Shown here piece by piece: positions 55,058 through 63,554 of a stretch of DNA of 64,000 nt. The notes beneath the pieces were generated by a model. It saw only the letters and a program-made list of their open reading frames with translations. It did no database searches and was not told the origin of the DNA. Source of the DNA: CBDANW01 sp965197825 (lineage in GTDB: Bacteria; Acidobacteriota; Vicinamibacteria; Marinacidobacterales; DATDRI01); assembly GCA_965197825.1 (NCBI GenBank), contig CBDANW010000002.1, positions 310,001 to 374,000 of the forward strand, read 5' to 3'. Both the position numbers and the translations under genes were made by a program. Each line of letters begins with the position of its first letter. Positions within the stretch are counted from its first letter, which is position 1.

Positions 55058-55871
55058 TCCATACCTGAGCTACCCCCTGTTTCCACTCCTTGTGGCGCGT
55101 TCGCGATCGAAGCGGACGTGGACCGCGACGTCGTCATGAGCCCGGCGACACCAATCGAGGCTCACTAAATGCAACACGCGGGTGTCTCAATGTCGTTGAC
55201 ACGTTCCGATGACCTTCTGGTAGAATTCGAATCCATCCGTGATGATCAGGGGAAGACGCCCGAGATTCATCCGCTTCGAAAGGTCGCGAAACAGAGCGTG
55301 AGTGTTCCGGTAGCTTTGCCTTCCCGTCACCGTCGATGGCCAGAGCCGAGACCAGACCTCGATCGTAACGAAGACCCAACTCGGCGTCTTCTTGTTGCCC
55401 GCGAACGTGCGAATCTCGTCGGCTTGGAGCTCTTCGGCAGCGAAGCCAGCGATCCTTGTGTGGTTGAATCGACGACACACTTGGGCTGCCTTCTCGAGCC
55501 AGCGGGCGACGGTGTTCCAGGCAATCCCTTCGACCCGAAGAAATCGCGGAGATGCTGACACCCTCGACTTTGAGAGCGATGACCCCATCGAAAGTAGCTC
55601 TTCGATGTTGGAGACGGTAGTAGGGCGTGCCTTTCGTCGAAGAGAACGTCTTTCCGCACTCGCCGCACCGGTATCGACGGCGTTTCCCGGACCTCGTTCT
55701 GTAGAATCCGTTGTGAATAATGCTTCTGGAACCGACTGTTCCATACGACGGACATGCGGGATTGAGACATCTGCGACTCTTCACTTCGGCTCGGCTCTGA
55801 CAATGAGAGAACTGTGTCTTCGGAATTCTGGTTCAAACTCTAGCACGCAGACCGGTTACGGGCTGGCCGCC

Positions 55872-55893
55872 AACACTTAATTGCGGAAGCACC
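55872..55893 (-). repeat. Repeat D tip, copy 3
   Basis: 22 bp, reverse of GGTGCTTCCGCCATTAAGTG with one mismatch, next to the IS1-like end. Confidence 0.45.
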
Positions 55894-56210
55894 TCAGGCG
55901 ACGCGTGACAACCGGTAATCGTGATGGAGCCCACCAAGGACCGGCCTCGAGGCGACGGCGCGCTGGGCGGGTAATTGATGCCGGTGCTGGTCCGGTTTCA
56001 TCGGAAGCTCGACACAGGTGGTGGGAAGGCCTGGCCCGAGCTCTCGTTGGTACCATCAAGTGGTACCATCAAGTGTTGCTACGCCGCTAGAGGCATTTGA
56101 ATGCTAGTGCCAGTTGGCCTGTGTTGTGCCGGTACTTCCGATTTCCGGGCGCCGCCCAGTTCGGAGCAGCGGGAGGCCGCGTCGTCGCCTATGGTGGCTC
56201 CTGAGGAGGG
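55894..56210 (+). other. No gene recognised; 13-bp tandem repeat
   Basis: Upstream region of the GT-C gene. GGTACCATCAAGT occurs twice in tandem at 56049-56074. No promoter is convincing. Confidence 0.4.
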
Positions 56211-58154
56211 GTGGTGAGGCTTGGCTCCGTCCGCTCGCTCCGCCCGTTTGCGATCGAACTCGTCCTCGCCGGGGCTGCGGTGGTTCTGCTGGCGCTGAAG
56301 GCCGCTGGGGCCTCGCCGACCGTCGTGAACCTCGTGGCGGGCGGGGGCACACTCTACGCGACCGTCGCGGTCTTCTTTCTTCGCCCACGATGGCTCGACG
56401 GCTATCGACTGGTGCTGATCGTGGCGGCGCTCTGGTTCCTGAACGACGTCTATCTTCGCATCGGAGGCGACGGTGTCGAGTACTTCGTTCAGGCCCGCTC
56501 GATGCTCTTCGATTACGACCTCGACTTCGCGAACGACTACGAGGGCCTGGGAAGGAGGCCAGTCCTCTCCGCGAACGGTGAGACCACGAGCCGTTTCCCG
56601 GTGGGCGTCTCTCTACTGTGGCTCCCCGCACTGATGCTCGCTCATGCGGGAGCGCTCGTGGCTTCCATTCTTGGTTCCCACGTTGCCACCGATGGGTTTT
56701 CCGCACTCTACGAAGCAGCGGCCACGCTGGCCACCTACGTCTACGGGTTCGGTGCGCTCGTGTTGATGGAATCTTACCTGAGACGGCTCTTCGGGGCAGC
56801 TATCTCCCTGCTTACCGTACTCGCCGTCTGGCTCGCTGCGCCGTTGATCTTCTATATGACCGCCAATCCGTCGATGTCCCACGGGGTGTCCGCGTTCACG
56901 GGATCGCTATTCGTCTGGTGGTGGCTACAGGCCCGTGAGACGCGAACGGCTCGGGACTGGATGTGGTGCGGACTGGCCGGCGGTCTAGCGATACTCGTAC
57001 GCCTTCCTGACGCCGCCCTTCTGTTGCTGCCCCTCATCGACCTTGTCTGGGCCGACCGATCCCGGCGGCTGGCGGAATGGGGTGCTTTTCTTGCAGGGCC
57101 GGTGCTCTGCGCGGTGGTGCAAACGGCTCTCTGGTTGAGCCTCTACGGGCTCGGTTTTCCCGGCATCGTCTCGACCCAGAGCATGGTGGCCGCATCGCCC
57201 CCGCAAGTCCTGCCGTTTCTCTTTTCTTCGCACCACGGCCTGCTCACCTGGACGCCCCTCTACCTCGGCTCGGTTCTGGGTTGGGCCTCGTTGCTCCGGC
57301 GTTCACGAACGATTGCGCTGTCCGCAGCGCTTGCCTTCGCAGCGAGTGTCCTCATCAACAGCTCGACCGGGGACTGGTGGGCTTCGGAGTCCTTCGGACA
57401 GCGAAGGCTGGTCGGCTTCGTGCCGCTCTTTGCGCTCGGACTGGGAGCTTCGGTCGAAGCCCTCGTCCGGCGCCCCCTCGTGGCCGTGGCCGCCGTTTTC
57501 GCCCTCCTCATTGGATGGAATCTGCAGCTCGCCTACATCTTTAACGGGGAGAGGATCGCCGGCAAAGACGAGGCTCTACCGTTCGACCGGGTCGTGTACG
57601 CTCAGGTCGACGTGGTCTACCGCAAGCTTCTGGTTGCCGATGCCTGGATGCCACGCGTCGTCTGGGTCCAGCTCTACGACGCGCTGAAAGGGGTCTGGTT
57701 GTTCGGCGGCTACGAGTCGTTCGACGGAAAGATCGACCTCGGCGGTGAGCCCGCCGGGTTCAAGACACTGGTTGGAGACGGCTGGTTCGAGCCGCAGACG
57801 GAAGAGGTCGACGGGCTCACGATTCGATACCGTCAATCGAGGGGACGGCGTTCGTGGCTGAGCGTCCCGATTCGTCGCGCCGAGGACTTCCAGGTGCTCG
57901 TGTGGCTCAGGAGAGAGTTCGACAAGCCGGGTGTTCACGTTCGGCTGGACGTGAACGGTCACGTGCTTGGCGAGCACGAACTCCGCGACGGATGGTCGGG
58001 CTACCGGTTTGATCTGGACCGGGAAGTCGTTCGCCCAGGGATTAACCAGCTGACCTTCGTCTATTCTGCAACGCCGCGCGTGGTCATTCCCGACTTCCAC
58101 GGGCGCAACGCCACCGTCGCGGTGGACTGGATCAAGTTCCAGCGCGTGAACTAG
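56211..58154 (+). CDS. GT-C-type polytopic membrane glycosyltransferase with C-terminal jelly-roll-like domain
   Basis: 647 residues. About a dozen hydrophobic helices up to residue ~470; the first periplasmic loop contains RIGGDGVEYFVQARSMLFDY, where the Asp-Gly position is typical of GT-C (PMT/ArnT-like) enzymes, which transfer a sugar from a polyprenyl-phosphate donor. The C-terminal ~180 residues are soluble and beta-rich (EFDKPGVHVRLDVNGHVLGE; GWSGYRFDLDREVVRPGINQ), probably outside the membrane and possibly carbohydrate-binding. GTG start preceded by AGGAGG; the GTG at 56214 has better spacing. Substrate unknown. Confidence 0.7.
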   Translation: MVRLGSVRSLRPFAIELVLAGAAVVLLALKAAGASPTVVNLVAGGGTLYATVAVFFLRPRWLDGYRLVLIVAALWFLNDVYLRIGGDGVEYFVQARSMLFDYDLDFANDYEGLGRRPVLSANGETTSRFPVGVSLLWLPALMLAHAGALVASILGSHVATDGFSALYEAAATLATYVYGFGALVLMESYLRRLFGAAISLLTVLAVWLAAPLIFYMTANPSMSHGVSAFTGSLFVWWWLQARETRTARDWMWCGLAGGLAILVRLPDAALLLLPLIDLVWADRSRRLAEWGAFLAGPVLCAVVQTALWLSLYGLGFPGIVSTQSMVAASPPQVLPFLFSSHHGLLTWTPLYLGSVLGWASLLRRSRTIALSAALAFAASVLINSSTGDWWASESFGQRRLVGFVPLFALGLGASVEALVRRPLVAVAAVFALLIGWNLQLAYIFNGERIAGKDEALPFDRVVYAQVDVVYRKLLVADAWMPRVVWVQLYDALKGVWLFGGYESFDGKIDLGGEPAGFKTLVGDGWFEPQTEEVDGLTIRYRQSRGRRSWLSVPIRRAEDFQVLVWLRREFDKPGVHVRLDVNGHVLGEHELRDGWSGYRFDLDREVVRPGINQLTFVYSATPRVVIPDFHGRNATVAVDWIKFQRVN

Positions 58155-58212
58155 TCGTGGAATTTCCACACCCGAATGATCGGACAACCTCGCTCCATCA
58201 AGTCACTTGGGG

Positions 58213-58328
58213 GGTCTCGGACCTCAGGTCTTCTAAGCCGATGGTCCCGAGATTCGAGTCCTGTAAATTCCCTGTTTTGCGTGGAATCCAGCCGAGACCG
58301 GATAGCTCCAACCTGCACCATCCGCCAC
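58213..58328 (+). repeat. tRNA-3'-half-like repeat, copy 2
   Basis: Direct copy of 45052-45167 with scattered changes; the outer GGTCTCGG/CCGAGACC pair and the TTCGAGTCCTGTAAATTCCC segment are conserved, the anticodon-like arm less so. Confidence 0.55.
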
Positions 58329-58640
58329 CTAGTCTGGCCAATTGCGGCCCTGCAGAGACGGGTAAGATTTTCCCCGTGGTTTGCGGGGGTTTTCAGGATT
58401 AGGTGGCACCAGAGACGCCCTAGAAGGGATGAAAGGTCCTCATTTTCGGTTTTCGTCTCTAATCTCTATTTTCGAGGGACACGTTTGCGCCAAAGAGGGG
58501 AAGCGGGCGCTGACCGGCCGTGCGGCGTCGGAAAAGAAGCCACCCGAGAGGCCCAGAATCAGCAGCGCGGCTGGTCGCGATGATGCCGCCTTACGCGACG
58601 ACGCCGTCATTGCCAAAGCAATGGGCTACCGGGTCGAGCG
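58329..58640. other. No gene recognised (312 bp)
   Basis: Between the tRNA-like repeat and a sulfatase remnant. No coherent coding frame, repeat or RNA identified. Confidence 0.4.
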
Positions 58641-58700
58641 GAAGTCGTTCTGGATGAAGAGCTCTCGGAGCGCCTCAAGGCACTGGGCTATATCAATTAG
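58641..58700 (+). pseudogene. Sulfatase-like C-terminal remnant
   Basis: Frame EVVLDEELSERLKALGYIN and stop: the last ~19 codons of the same protein family as 43048-44937. All upstream coding sequence is gone. The GT-C gene follows 135 bp later. Confidence 0.6.
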
Positions 58701-58835
58701 CCATGCGCGGTCTGCTGTGACCAGACCGCTTTCCGGGTCTCATCGCTTCCGAAACGGCAGAGTTCGGTCAAACTAGCTCTCGGATCGAGCTGGCTCGGCT
58801 CCCTGTTCGACGGCTTCCTCGAATATACTGCCGCC

Positions 58836-60245
58836 ATGGCCCTCCGCCGGCTATGGGTGGTCTTCCCTCTGGGTTTTCTGCTTCATCGTGGGCTTCGCCG
58901 AGCGTTCATTGGGCGTTGGCGGCCCGAGCTCGCTCCTCAAGAAATCACCTACGTCAGCCACGTCTTCGTCATCGCCTGCCTGGCTCACTCGGTGCTCATC
59001 TTCTTTCCGAACCACGTGCCCCCCGATCTCTGGAACCATCTTCCTCAGGTCGAGTGGCTCTCGGAGCTCCCCCTCGACTTCGACTCGATTTACCGCTTTT
59101 CGACGTCGAGCGATCCCTTCGATGACGGGCACGTGAGACCTCACTTCGGTGTGGAGTATGGGGCACCCTATCCTCCCTTCTTCTATGTGCTGACTCTGGC
59201 GGCGACGAAGCTTCACGGCGACGCACGTTTCCTCATCGAGTTTCTCTCCGTGCTCGTCATCGCCGCCATGACGGTGCCGCTTTTTCTCCTTGCCCGCACC
59301 GTTTTTCACGATCCTCGAATCGCACAACTCGCCGTTCTCCTCTTCGTACTCGAGATCTCCGCCTGGCATCACGCCCACCGCGTGCACGGCCCCGGTACGA
59401 TGGGTGCGCTCCTCGTCCTTGTGTGGATGGTTTACTTAGCCGCCTATCACGATTCGCTCTACGAGAGAGCACACCTCTGGATCTTTGCTGTGCTCTCCGC
59501 AACGGCCGCCCTGTCCTATACGGCGTCCCTCGTGCAGCTGTGCATTTTCGCAGCCGTGCTCTCCTGCTGCTCTGGGTCCGGGGGGCCGCGCACGCTCGCG
59601 AAGCGCGTCGTCCTCGGCTTCGGCATGGGTCTCCTTGCGAGTTTTGTGCTCTACTACGCACCCTACGCTCTAGAAGCGATCCGAAAATCGTCGCTCCTCC
59701 TCGATCGCGCCGCGTACGACCCTCCCGCAACGTTCTTTTTCCTTCGAAATCAGATGCGCGATACGGTCCGAATCCTTTACAACGGCTACCCGCTCTTCGT
59801 GGCCCTCTCCATCGGCGGTTGGGTGCTCCTCTGCCGGGCGGAGGTTGCGGGCTTTCATCGCAGGTTCCTCGTGGCCTGGGGGCTCACCTACGGGCTGATG
59901 TTGATCTTCAAGGACCCGGCCCTCTTCCCGATGATTTTTCTACACGCCAAGGAGGATCTCTTCTACGCCTCGCTCGCCTGTTTGTTGGGAGGGTTGTTCT
60001 TGACCTACCTCTGGGCGCGCTCCCCTTGGGGCAGAGTCATGGTCGTAGGTGTCTTTCTCGGTGCCGCGCTGCTTGCGATCCGGGATCAACACCTGAACAG
60101 AAACACGCTCCATGATCAGCGGGTGACTCGAGCTCGGGATGGAGCTACCCAGCTGGCCATGGGCCACTGGGAGAGTGACGCCGGAGACGAGGCCACTGGC
60201 GGACGAGAGGTCCGAAAGTCTCAGCAAAGGAGAACTCGATATTGA
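58836..60245 (+). CDS. Polytopic membrane protein, GT-C-like
   Basis: 469 residues with at least nine hydrophobic segments (VLVIAAMTVPLFLLARTVF; LAVLLFVLEISAW; GALLVLVWMVYLAAYH; VVLGFGMGLLASFVLYYAP). The first soluble loop holds VPPDLWNHLPQVEWLSELP and FGVEYGAPYPPFFYVLTLAA, similar to the early loop and second helix of GT-C glycosyltransferases. Its ~50-residue tail is charged and polar. No clear catalytic Asp-Asp/Glu motif, so the family is tentative. Follows a sulfatase remnant in the same direction. Confidence 0.55.
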   Translation: MALRRLWVVFPLGFLLHRGLRRAFIGRWRPELAPQEITYVSHVFVIACLAHSVLIFFPNHVPPDLWNHLPQVEWLSELPLDFDSIYRFSTSSDPFDDGHVRPHFGVEYGAPYPPFFYVLTLAATKLHGDARFLIEFLSVLVIAAMTVPLFLLARTVFHDPRIAQLAVLLFVLEISAWHHAHRVHGPGTMGALLVLVWMVYLAAYHDSLYERAHLWIFAVLSATAALSYTASLVQLCIFAAVLSCCSGSGGPRTLAKRVVLGFGMGLLASFVLYYAPYALEAIRKSSLLLDRAAYDPPATFFFLRNQMRDTVRILYNGYPLFVALSIGGWVLLCRAEVAGFHRRFLVAWGLTYGLMLIFKDPALFPMIFLHAKEDLFYASLACLLGGLFLTYLWARSPWGRVMVVGVFLGAALLAIRDQHLNRNTLHDQRVTRARDGATQLAMGHWESDAGDEATGGREVRKSQQRRTRY

Positions 60246-60417
60246 ACGGGGGAGTCGCAAGTATGGGAACTGCTGATACGAGTCACCGAGACAGACAGAC
60301 GGCTGCGAGCTACCATGGTCGAGCTCCGGGATCAAAATCTTCGGAAAGCCCAAGATTCATTCGGGCGCTTCGAAACCATAATCACCTATCCCACCATCGG
60401 AGCCGCCGGTAGCGGGA

Positions 60418-61074
60418 TCAGCCGTCTCCCTCTATCAAGGCAGAATCCAAACCCGTGAAAAAGTCGCCCCAGGCTTTTCTAGCGCGCCTCGCGCGCGTGG
60501 CGACGCGCTCGGGACGGGGAAGTGTGGCGATATGGGGAGCTTCTTTAATCAATCGAAGAATCAAGAGCGCCTTACGGCTACCGCCGGGCGACGGCTTCAA
60601 CGGTATAACTTTTGGTGCGTAGCGTCGCCAGATAGGGATTGATGGCCTTCCCCATTGCTGCAGTTCCTTGGCTCTCAATCGTATGCGCTGCCAGTGCGGA
60701 TACTCTGGATTCTCGCGATCCGGTGGCGGCCCGTCTATTATCTCGAACTTAAGGATCGTCGGTTCCAGGTGAAGATAAAAACCCTCATCGACCCTTTTTT
60801 CGTGTCCTGGCATACGAACCGCCTCGGACTCATCGAGTTCACGCATGGCAATTAGGCGGTTAATGAGTCCGTATTTGTCGTAGATGTGTAGGCCTGAATA
60901 GTACCCGAGCGCACCGATCGCCCCAGCGACGACGCTGTCTTTCGGATCAAATGTTTTTTTTAGCGTCAGCGCGATCTTCGTAATGTGGGTGATGAACTCG
61001 ATTGAGTCGCGCCACCGTTCATACTCGGTGTGTCGAGGCCAGCCGTGTCGAAAATAAAACGCGCGGCGGAGCAG
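60418..61074 (-). pseudogene. GT-C-like protein, C-terminal soluble part
   Basis: About 218 residues. DPKDSVVAGAIGALGYYSGL then HIYDKYGLINRLI is the hallmark periplasmic segment of GT-C glycosyltransferases (IGAIGYYS...D..GL). The N-terminal membrane part is missing because the IS5-like end cuts it at 61074. The tail is Arg/Lys-rich. Convergent with 58836-60245, with about 170 unassigned bases between. Confidence 0.6.
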
Positions 61075-61927
61075 TGCCTTGGTGCACAACTCCGATAGAG
61101 GCCGAGAGCTCGCTTGGCCCCGACTCCCATCATCCGATCATCTCGCTATCAGGCATCCCGAGCGCCGTCATGGTGTTGAGAATCTTGCACCCGATCCTTG
61201 CCTCAACTCTCTGTGCCGCCAACCCTCTCGCTCGCATCGCTGAGCCCACGATAGCCTTGTAGCGATGGAACGTTGTCTCGACTTTGCTCCGTTTGCTGTA
61301 GCCCGATTCTGTGTGCCACTTTCGTTTGCCGAGCCGAGCTTGTGCTGCAATGTTGCGATTGCGCTGTCGGCTGCTCGCCGGCCCCGATGTGAGCAGGGCG
61401 CCCTTGCGCGGCGGTATCAGCACCCTCGGCGAGCGATGAGCGCTGTGATTCTCGATTGCCTCATAGACGCCGCCGGCGTCGTATGCGGTGTCAGCTCTGG
61501 CCGATGAGATGGGACTGTCGATCTGTCCGACAAGCGATGCAACCCGCGATGAATCGCGGGCTCTTTTGCTCGTCAGCTCGCCGGCGACGACTTCGCCACT
61601 CTGCTCGTCGACACACAGATGGAGCTTGCGATAGTCCCTGCTCTTTTGTGCTCTGCGCAGCTGGCCGGCGTGGACAGCGAGACCGCTGCTGTCGATCAAG
61701 ATGTGCAACGGCGTCTTCTGCTTGACTTGGTAGAAGGGGACCTTACCCAGATTCGGCTTGCGCCTCGAGATCGTGGTGTGATCGGGCACATCATTGTCTA
61801 GCTTCATCAGAGCGAACAACGACCGCAGCAATCCCTCGCTCTGCCTAGATGACAAGATGAAACACCATGCCCAGGGTGACAGCCGTCTCGATGGCCTGAC
61901 CTTGCCCAGGAAAAGTGGACAGGTTGA

Positions 61928-62806
61928 TTATCTCGCATGAGCCGTTTTGAGGTCATGAATCCGTTCGAACACCATTGGGCTGTTGTAATCGAGTGACGAG
62001 TGGAGTCGATACGGATTGTAGAACCCCTCGATGTAGCTCGCGACCGCGTCTTTGGCCATACGTCGTGTTGGCCAACTACACCGGTGGAGGAGCTCGGTCT
62101 TGAGCGTGCCTAAGAAGCTCTCGGTCACGGCGTTGTCCCAGCAATCACCCTTGCGGCTCATCGAACACACGATGCCGTACTCATCGAGCACGGCCTGGTA
62201 GGTCGCAGCCGCGTATTGAGTACCACGGTCTGAATGATGCACCAAGCCACTTTCCGGCAGGCGGCGCCCCAAGGCCATGTGAAGCGCCTCGAGAGCAAGC
62301 TCCGCGCGCAGGTGGGGCTGCATCGCCCAGCCTACGACACGACGCGAGAACAGATCGAGGATGACCGCCAAGTAGAGCCAGCCTTCCCAAGTCCGGATGT
62401 AGGTTATGTCCGTCACCCAGAACTGGTTCGGTCGTTCGGCTTCGAAGTTCCGGCCGAGCACGTTGGGTGCGATGGGGCGATCGTGCTTGCTGTCGGTCGT
62501 GCGGCGAAAACGCTTGCTGGGCAGACCCTGCAGGCCCATCTCACGCATCAGCCGTGCCACTCGCTGCTTGCCTACCTCGACGTTCTCCCCGTCAAGCTGG
62601 CGACGTACACGCTCCCTGCCGTAGGTACCACGGCTATGGGCGTGGATCGCTTGGATGCGCAGCTTCAGCTTCCCATCCTCACACTGTCGCTTGCTGGGCG
62701 CGCGCTTCATCTGAGCGTAGTAGCCGCTGGTCGATACCCTCAGAACTCGGCACATCACCCGCACCGGGTAGTTGGCCCGCTCCGCGTGAATGAATTTGAA
62801 TCTCAT
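61928..62806 (-). CDS. IS3-family OrfB transposase
   Basis: 292 residues, intact: HTH_21 region (GTYGRERVRRQLDGENVEVG; RVARLMREMGLQGLPSKRFR), then DDE core FWVTDITYIRTWEGWLYLAV (D), LVHHSDRGTQYAAATYQAVL (D) and NAVTESFLGTLKTELLHRCS (E), ending DYNSPMVFE. Start overlaps the orfA stop as ATGA; a slippery AAAAAAG lies just upstream in orfA. Needs OrfA in trans because its own orfA is broken. Confidence 0.9.
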   Translation of the reverse strand: MRFKFIHAERANYPVRVMCRVLRVSTSGYYAQMKRAPSKRQCEDGKLKLRIQAIHAHSRGTYGRERVRRQLDGENVEVGKQRVARLMREMGLQGLPSKRFRRTTDSKHDRPIAPNVLGRNFEAERPNQFWVTDITYIRTWEGWLYLAVILDLFSRRVVGWAMQPHLRAELALEALHMALGRRLPESGLVHHSDRGTQYAAATYQAVLDEYGIVCSMSRKGDCWDNAVTESFLGTLKTELLHRCSWPTRRMAKDAVASYIEGFYNPYRLHSSLDYNSPMVFERIHDLKTAHAR

Positions 62807-63100
62807 TCGCTTTCCTTCGCGAAGAAGGCCGCCGCCTTTTTTAATATTTCTCGCTCTTGCTCCAACGTACGCACTCGACGCCGTAGCGAACGGAGCTCAT
62901 CACGTTCCGCCGTCGTCAGAGCCTCGCGTGGACCTTCACCGTGATCAACTTTGTATTGTTTCACCCAGTTTCGAAGGGCCGATTCCGTCAGGTCCAGTTC
63001 CTTAGCGACCTGGCCGATGCTGCGCTCGCTCCTCCCTGAACAGCCGGACCGCTTCCTTCTTGAACTCCCCCGTGAACTTCCTGCGTCGTCGTTCTCCCAT
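62803..63100 (-). pseudogene. IS3-family OrfA, frameshifted
   Basis: Starts MGERRRRKFTGEFKKEAVRL FREER at 63100, then a 4-bp duplication (AGCG) shifts the frame; the rest, SIGQVAKELDLTESALRNWV and RVRTLEQEREILKKAAAFFA, is intact in the other frame. Helix-turn-helix plus coiled coil as usual. Confidence 0.8.
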
Positions 63101-63404
63101 GGACGCCTCCAGGCGCATTGTCGCGCCTCGGTTGATGTCCACAAAACCCGGGCAGGGTCAGGCGTGGTTTCCTCCTCCTTGGCCGGGGCGCGTCCCAGTT
63201 CACAAGCTTGCCGGCGGTGAGCGAGATCCAGACGGTCAGGCTCCCGCGGTTGCGTAGACCCGCCTCATATTCACGCCAATTCTTCACGCGATAGGCCTTC
63301 TTCACATACTTCCGCTGAGTGCGTTTGAAAATGCTCATGGGGAACCTCGTATCCGCGAGTACAGGACAATTGTGGACCGAGATCGCGAGTTGTGCACCAA
63401 GGCA

Positions 63405-63521
63405 CTTCTTCGGCCCGTTGTTGATCGGCCTTTCTTAGGAAATCAGCCCTTCTGTCCAAATTGCAAGACTTTCCGCAACCGTCGGCTCAGGCCCGTTCGG
63501 CGCAAACGTTACGCTTGCTAA
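63405..63521 (+). pseudogene. Possible zinc-ribbon protein, C-terminal fragment
   Basis: Open from the IS5 edge: LLRPVVDRPFLGNQPFCPNC KTFRNRRLRPVRRKRYAC, stop at 63519-63521. A single CPNC and a final Cys suggest a metal-binding ribbon. Only 38 codons remain. Confidence 0.3.
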
Positions 63522-63554
63522 TAACCACGCTGGAGCAGGAAGCCGCTGTTATTC

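Larger units (their letters stand above)
53504..55197 (+). mobile_element. IS3-family element 3
   Basis: Terminal repeats TGTCAACATCCCTGAGACAC (left) and, from the right, TGTCAACGACATTGAGACAC. The flanks share ACG (2-3 bp duplication). Inserted in the IS1-like transposase. Confidence 0.82.
52961..55784 (-). pseudogene. IS1-like zinc-ribbon/DDE transposase, split and frameshifted
   Basis: N-terminal zinc ribbon (CLNPACPSYG; RYRCGECGKTFSSTKGTPYY), HTH region, then LQADEIRTFAGNKKT (D), IITDGFEFYQKVIGT (D) in the 5' half and TEGIRRFFGPACLYGQVLKT, NTSFIERLNLTIRQSSAYLS (E) in the 3' half. Removing the IS3 joins VIGT-EGIRRFFG in frame. There is one further frameshift near 55553 (after GVSISAI), where an extra base separates it from RVEGIAWNTVARWL. 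Confidence 0.75.
52900..55864 (-). mobile_element. IS1-like element interrupted by IS3 element 3
   Basis: 5' half at 55198-55864 and 3' half at about 52900-53503, inverted. Left-end sequence recurs at 50427-50546. The 3' boundary is not clear. Confidence 0.7.
61896..63160 (-). mobile_element. IS3-family element 2
   Basis: Ends CTGACCTTGCCCAGG (left) and, from the right, TGACCCTGCCCGGGTTTTGT, both followed by GTGGACA. Flanks share GGC (3-bp duplication) with the uninterrupted site at about 30630 reading GATGGCGTGG. Confidence 0.85.
61130..63338 (-). pseudogene. IS5-like transposase, split and damaged
   Basis: N-terminal part from MSIFKRTQRKYVKKAYRVKN (63338) to about 63161, C-terminal part 61130-61895. 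Compared with copy 1 it also lacks about 25 bp after GTGG (63166) and has an extra A near 61857 (GATGACAAGATG versus GATGACAGATG), so it is inactive in several ways. Confidence 0.85.
61075..63404 (-). mobile_element. IS5-like element, copy 2 (interrupted)
   Basis: Same 18-bp ends as copy 1 (TGCCTTGGTGCACAACTC at 61075; inverted to 63404). IS3 element 2 is inserted at 61896. Confidence 0.9.
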
